Shown here: piece by piece, positions 58,646 through 64,000 of the stretch | How positions within the stretch are numbered: the first letter of the stretch is position 1 | How the letters are laid out: each line of letters begins with the position of its first letter | NCBI RefSeq assembly: GCF_022965805.1 | Contig: NC_133105.1 | Location: 32,431,233 to 32,495,232 of the forward strand | Length of the DNA stretch: 64,000 nt | Reading direction: 5' to 3' | Source of the DNA: Primulina eburnea | Lineage: Eukaryota; Streptophyta; Magnoliopsida; Lamiales; Gesneriaceae | Made by a program: the position numbers and the translations under genes | The notes under the pieces: generated by a model | What the model was told of the DNA's origin: nothing | Database searches by the model: none | What the model saw: only the letters and a program-made list of their open reading frames with translations

Positions 58646-59820
58646 TCAGAACATAGGAATAACTGAGGGTATTGGCAGAGGTAGACAAAATGTGATTATA
58701 GAGGTCTAGGTGGAGTAGGAACCACAAATTCGTCCAGAAAGGCATGTTGCAAGAAATGTGGTAGTTGATCGTGAAGTTCAACAGCTAACCCAAAGAATGA
58801 GAGAAATGGAGTTAGTGATTACTAAATTCCAAGATATGCGGTATCCAAAATTCTTGGTAAATGAAGGTGGTGAAAAGGCAAAAGGAATGGCTGAAGAGCA
58901 TGAACTATTTATTTAATTTGGTGGAGTACACTCTAGAGCTCAGACTCAATTTAACTCTTAACCAACTCAAGGATCGAGCATTACTATGGTGGGATGCCAC
59001 AGAGGAAGCAATCCGAGAATCTGGTCAAATAATTTATTGGGAGGTATTCCGTACTCATTTTATTCAAGAATATTCGCCTCCATCATATTATTCTGCTTAG
59101 GAAACCGAGTTCAATCAGTTGATTCCGAGAAATATGTCAGTGGGAGAGTATGCTTCTCAATTTTATACTCTTCTAGCTTACGTAACTCATGTTTCTAATA
59201 GTGATCGATCCAAGCTGTCGCATTTTATGCAAGGACTGAATCAGACCATACATACGTTGGTTATGATTTGAGCACCAAATACTTGTGCAGAAGCGGTAGT
59301 GAAAGCAAAGAATATAAGGCTAGTTTGCTTTGGGGAGGATCACAACAAGTTTCATCTTTTTACTTCCCAAGGGTCCGGGGGTAGCATTCAGATGCCAGTG
59401 GGAATACCTCCTTATAAACCTCCACAGTCAAACCAGCCACCGAAGCAGCAGGAATTCAAGGCTACGGGAAAAAAGTTTAAAAAGAAGTCTTGCAGCAGTT
59501 AATCTAGTTAAGGTAGTTCTCGTTGAAGGAGATCTAGTGGTAATGTTCGAGATTCTTGTATGAGATGTGGGGGTAGGCATCTTACTACCCAGTGCACAGG
59601 AGTTCAAGGAGACTGCCTTACATGTGGATTACCGGGACATTATGCGAGAGTTTATCCTAATGCGGGAAGACAACAGTATCAGCCCTCAAAGTTTATCCAG
59701 TTTCTGCGAGACCCGGTGCCTAGACTATCTACTCCACAGCCTAGCTACCAACAGCCGAGAGGATCTGCTCAGCAGTACTTTCCAGGACCTCGGCAGGCTA
59801 GGTGCATGCTTTGACATAGG
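58646..59820 (+). pseudogene. gag of G
   Basis: Related to E's gag: RHVARNVVVDREVQQLTQRM, LVEYTLELRLNLTLNQLKD, MSVGEYASQFYTLLAYVTHV and KLSHFMQGLNQ can be read across several frames with stops. The knuckle region has CGGRHLTTQC and CLTCGLPGHYARVY, where the last Cys is Tyr. Not functional. Confidence 0.8.
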
Positions 59821-60140
59821 ACCAGGCTCACAAGACGCCCGGAGGGATCATTTCAGGTATATGATTTATTTTTATCATCTTCACATATATTGATAGTCAC
59901 GGGAGCATCTAATTCATTTCTGTCTGCTGCATTTATCGATGAGCATGAGATAGATACTAACTTGTTGTTGGATACGGTGTATGTGTCTTCGCCTGTTGGT
60001 GTGTATTTGATGTCTCGTGATATTGTTCTGAACTGTGTGATGAGATTTGATGATAACCTTATGATAATTAATCTAATCAAATTATATATGTCTGACTTCG
60101 ACTTTATTTTGGGAATGGATACTTTGATGAATTACTGAGC
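59821..60140 (+). pseudogene. protease of G
   Basis: The frame at 59890-60138 shows IVTGASNSFLSAAFIDEHEI, with Val where the catalytic Asp of DTGAS should be, and ends DFDFILGMDTLMNY, the usual C-terminal motif of Ty3 proteases. Confidence 0.75.
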
Positions 60141-60199
60141 CACCGTTGATTGTTTCCATGGAGTTGTCAGATTTAGACCATATTATGACAATAAGTAGA

Positions 60200-61065
60200 A
60201 ATTTTATGGTAATGATTCCCAGTCACGCATTCTATTAATGTCACCAAACTGGTATCAGTAAGGAATGAAAGATTCATGATTTATGTAGTTAATGTGACAC
60301 ATGAAGAAATGTTGAAAGTTTCTGATATTCCCGTGGTAAAGGATTTTCCTGATGTATTTCTTGATGAAATTCCTGGCTTTCCACTTCAAAGGGAAATTGA
60401 TTTCAGTATTGAGTTAATGTCAAGGATATATTAGACCAATTATGTCACCTTGGGGAGCTCCAGTATTATTTATAAAGAAGAAAGATGGGACGATGATGAT
60501 GTGTATTGATTACCATCAATTTAATAAAGCTATAGTGAAGAATAAATATCGTCTACTGTGTATCGATGACTTGCTTGATCAGTTTCAGGGTACATTCATG
60601 AAGTCCAAGATCGATCTTCGTTTTGGATATCATCAGCTTAGAGTCAAAGAGGAAAATGTTCCTAAAACTGCATTTCAGACACGTTATGGGCATTATGAAT
60701 TCATAGTAATGCCTTTCGGATTTACTAATGCTCCAACGGTTTTAATGGTTTTGATGAACCATGTTTTTCTAGAATTTTTAGACAAATTTGTTATTTTCTT
60801 TATCGATGCCTTTTTGATTTATTCAAAAACAAAGAAGGAGCATCGAGAACATTTGAGACTAGTCCTCCAAACACTCAGAGCAACACAATTATGTGCTGAA
60901 TTTTCTAAGTGTGAATTTTGGTTGGACAGAGTAGTATTTCTGGGTCATGTTATATCCACTCAGGGAATTTCAATGAATCCTAGTAAAGTCGAAGCTGTTA
61001 TGAATTGGCCAAGACCAACAAATGTTTCTGAGATTCGTAGCTTTCTCGGATTAGCTGGGTATTAG
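60200..61065 (+). pseudogene. reverse transcriptase of G, FIDD box changed to FIDA
   Basis: The linker (DIPVVKDFPDVFLDEIPGF) is followed by a gap of about 30 codons, then [67 protein letters not shown] and FIDAFLIYS. The second aspartate of the active site is alanine. A stop follows GLAGY at 61065. RT copies element RNA to DNA. This one lacks a metal-binding residue. Confidence 0.88.
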
Positions 61066-61493
61066 AGGCGTTTTATTGAAAGATTTTTCGTTATTACAAG
61101 GCCTGTAACTCAATTAACACAAAACAAATCGACGTTTTGTGTGGACTGCAGAATGTGAATCAAATTTCCGGACTTTTAAGGATAAGTTGACAACAGATCC
61201 AGTGTTAGCCTTACCTTCAGGCTCAGATGGATTTGATGTGTGCACAAATGCTTCTCTGAATGTACTAGGATGTGTTTTTATGCAAAATGGGCGAGTGATT
61301 GCATATGAATCTCGACGGTTGAAGCCACATGAGACTCGATATCCAGTTCATGATTTAGAATTGGTTGTCATTGTGTTTGCATTAAAAACATGTCGCCATT
61401 ATCTGTACGATGAACAGTTTGTAATTAATTATGATCACAAGAGTCTCAAATATCTTTACACACAGCTCGATTTGAACATGAGAAAACGTCGAT
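61066..61493 (+). pseudogene. RNase H of G, truncated
   Basis: WTAECESNFRTFKDKLTTDP, CTNASLNVLGCVFMQNGRVI (the first Asp replaced by Asn) and HDLELVVIVFALKTCRHYLY, then DHKSLKYLYTQLDLNMRKRR, where LTR H starts. The remaining pol and the 3' LTR are absent. Confidence 0.8.
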
Positions 61494-62345
61494 TGTGGGG
61501 ACCCGGACGCTAATCATGTTCTTAATCATCATTGGGACAATTTAATCAATTATAATAAACAGGGTCTAAATTTTTTTTAAAAAATTGCGGAACGCAATGG
61601 TATTCAATATAATGTACATATCTTTATAAAACTACAAGTCTTGTACAACAAACATCAAACTTATACTAAGGTTCAACAACTAAATGTCAAGTGCTGAATC
61701 CTATCTACAGCAACGTCAAAGTCCGTAGTCTCCACTCTAGTCACGATCTCGAATCATCTTCTCGACCTTGATCCTGTCCCACCTGTTGCCATGCACACAT
61801 ACAAACACGACAATAGCCGGATAACTCCGGTGAGAAATACATTCCAGTATAAATCAATGAACATGCAGTCATATAAACCATATAAAGCATGAAACAGATA
61901 TCGGTAATATGTATCAAAATCTGAAAACATAATCAATATAAAATTGTCAATCAGACTCGTGACTCCACGTCTCAGACTAGAATCAATCCTAGTCTAGGGA
62001 TATAAATCAATAGAACAAGTATATCAATTCAAATCTATGCACACAATAAAAATAAGTATGTGATTTAGGGAAACTCAAGTATACCATACTCGAGTCGTTC
62101 GCCCGGTACCACATTGACTTATACCGTTCTTTTATTGCAGTTCTGACGCCGTTCTCGTCTGGAATTCAAAGTCTGTCAACACTCAATCTAGCAATGACAA
62201 TATTAATAATACCATATCAATATACTGCTCAAATCAATACCAATCTGATCAATCTAGATTTAACTCAAAACCAACGGCCTAACGGAACAATCCCGATATC
62301 CCCGTCAATACAACATCAGTAGTTAATAATTACATGATCGAATCA
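61494..62345 (-). mobile_element. LTR H, truncated
   Basis: Plus-strand TGTGGGGACCCGGACGC at 61494 is the complement of the shared LTR end. Conserved blocks follow, including the hairpin region near 61782-61818, to about 62345. The U3 half is missing. Confidence 0.75.
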
Positions 62346-62544
62346 ACACTAGGCACCCACATCCTTCCTTTGTACTTCACAATAACGTCAGACACAGTGT
62401 AGAGTACACCGCCCTAGGCTTCATCCTTTAGTCTCTATTTCTGTAACTGCTCATCTGAAGGCTGACCTCTACGGATACTGTCTAGCAAAGAAGACTGTAC
62501 TATCATATTAAACTGGTTAGGATCTCTACTCTTAGGATAAAATT
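62346..62544 (-). pseudogene. fragment of chromovirus pol (RNase H-integrase linker)
   Basis: The plus-strand sequence aligns with 23,100-23,290 of J (GTAACTGCTCATCTGAAGG against GTAACTGCTCGTCCGAAGT, among others). About 200 bp, ending at LTR I. It shows that H belonged to an element whose U3 and integrase were deleted. Confidence 0.65.
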
Positions 62545-64000
62545 TGTGGGGACCCGGATGCTAATCATTTTCCTAATCATATTTGGGATTTAATTATCAA
62601 TTAAGATAAACAGTGTCTAAAAATTTTTCTTTTTAAAATGTCAGTGCGGAAGGTAATGGAATCATGCTATTATACAAATAAGTATAATAATACAAATCTT
62701 GTACAACAATTATTCAAACTAGTCTAAGGTTCAACTACTAATTTCAAGTACTAAACCAGGTCTATATCAAAGTCCGTGATCAGCATTCTAAACTCTTCTT
62801 CTCTCATCATCTTCTTGACCCTGATCCTGTCCCACCTGTTGTCATGCACACATACAAACAAGACAACAGCCGGATAACTCCTGTGAGAATAAATCCCAGT
62901 ATAAACAATGTATACATGCAATTAACTGAATTAACATAACAGCATGCATTATATCTTTGAACATGTATCTAAAATCAAACAACATGTATCAATATTAATC
63001 TGTAAATAAAACATGAATCGTAATCTACGAAACATAAAACAATACAAGTCTGTAAATCAAATCTAGTCTCAATATCTAAGACTCGACTCATCTCTCATTC
63101 TAATCTAGGGATCCCGGTGAATAGGAATGTAACAAATCTCCCACCTATCTCTTACATTCGGGGTGGTTGAAATTGATATGTTCCTATTTACGGACTTGGC
63201 CCTCGCTGTATCGAATATCTATGATAAGAGCGACTCTACTCATAATCACCTCGATACGACCAAACGCCCGGTATCTTGGAGTATCTACCAAGACTATGCC
63301 TAGTCTGACAATGTGCAATGGGTCAGTGACGTCTCTGTCATAGTCTGGCCCCTCTGTCAGTGACTCTTATTCAATAGCTCTCTGCTTTCTACTTCATATC
63401 TCAGTAGAATAAACATAATCATTAAAACATAAAGGTATAAAAACAATACCATACAAGTACGTGGTTTAGGGAAACTCGAGTAGAATCTAACTCAAGTCGA
63501 TCTCCCAATAAACATCAATTTATAACTTTCTCTTCGCGATCTGATGACGACGAAGTCTCGTATCCCAATCTGTCCATATCCAAATCTGATAATGACAATC
63601 ATATAAATACTATATCAGTATATAACTCAATTCGAGACCTGTTCTGATCAATACTCCAATCGGTATACAATCTGATCAATGTTAAAGGTATAACAATGAA
63701 TCTCAATCAATATCAAGTCTGATCAAGCTAAATCAACTGATGTTTCGACGGAATATCAATATAGTCTTGTAATCCCGTCAATCTCAACATCACAGATGTC
63801 ATATCCAAATTCATAATCAATACCATATCATCATTCTTCTAATTCCAGTATATCAATATCTATCAATTTCAATTCAGGAGATGCTGAAATTCATAACACA
63901 GACATACGGTATAATTTCTTCGATCTGATTTCACAAATATACTGAATAAACTATCCAGAACACATAAGAATAATCATCTCTCTATTCTTGAATCAAGAAC
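62545..64000 (-). mobile_element. LTR I, running off the window
   Basis: Starts TGTGGGGACCCGGATGC on the plus strand, closely related to the LTRs of F. It holds a perfect copy of the hairpin (62836-62843 with 62862-62869). Its U3 half and any dyad array lie beyond the window. Confidence 0.8.

Overview
This window is plant nuclear DNA made almost wholly of nested LTR retrotransposons. I found no convincing host gene, rRNA or tRNA gene. A flowering plant, probably a eudicot, is suggested by Ty3 chromoviruses of Tekay/Del type (integrase with C-terminal chromodomain, initiator-tRNA-Met primer sites), an Athila/Tat-type element with the primer site TGGCGCCGTTGCCGGGGA, a Helitron end, hAT-type and fold-back non-autonomous DNA elements, and low GC content. 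I cannot name the species. The gene-free, deeply nested layout suggests heterochromatin, perhaps pericentromeric.

Layout. 1-6.4 kb: Athila/Tat-type element on the minus strand, cut by the window start, with one long gag-pol frame and two frameshifts. 6.4-11.2 kb: 5'-truncated Tekay-type element on the plus strand, apparently the insertion target of the first one. 11.2-12.9 kb: minus-strand LTR of uncertain (perhaps copia) family. 12.9-13.36 kb: Helitron 3' end. 13.36-33.06 kb: a plus-strand LTR (here K) split by two large insertions. The first is a solo LTR (C, 13384-19068, duplication TCTAG), which contains LTR fragment B, which contains solo LTR A (16028-18071, duplication ATTAT). The second is a complete minus-strand chromovirus (J, 19268-30837, duplication CTAGG), which carries solo LTR L (26108-28253, duplication CATAG) at its gag start codon. 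33.1-36.8 kb: degraded Athila-type gag and LTR with two small DNA elements. 37.0-49.6 kb: minus-strand chromovirus E, interrupted by two family-C LTR pieces and a hAT-type element. 49.6-50.0 kb: inverted piece of E's LTR. 50.0-57.6 kb: minus-strand element F, with similar LTRs and a decayed pol. 57.6-61.5 kb: chimeric plus-strand fragment G. 61.5-64 kb: two further minus-strand LTRs with a scrap of pol between them.

How the parts work together: the coding pieces are gag, protease, reverse transcriptase, RNase H and integrase of retrotransposons, nearly all broken. No chromovirus copy here looks able to transpose alone. F looks like a gag-bearing non-autonomous element moved in trans.

The strongest unexplained signal is in the promoter-side (U3) part of the LTRs in P, A, L, F and G, beside the TATA-like stretch where one is present. 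Each carries an array of short GC-rich dyads of the form CGC-NNNN-GCG. Dyads come in pairs whose start-to-start distance is 23 bp (P, L, G) or 22 bp (A, F) in nearly every pair, and pairs usually recur every 72-76 bp. The four central bases are nearly constant within one LTR but differ between LTRs: ACCC (P, G), CCGA (A), ATAT (L, F). A second strong signal is a 537-bp GT...AG intron-like block at the gag/protease boundary of J that is absent from F.
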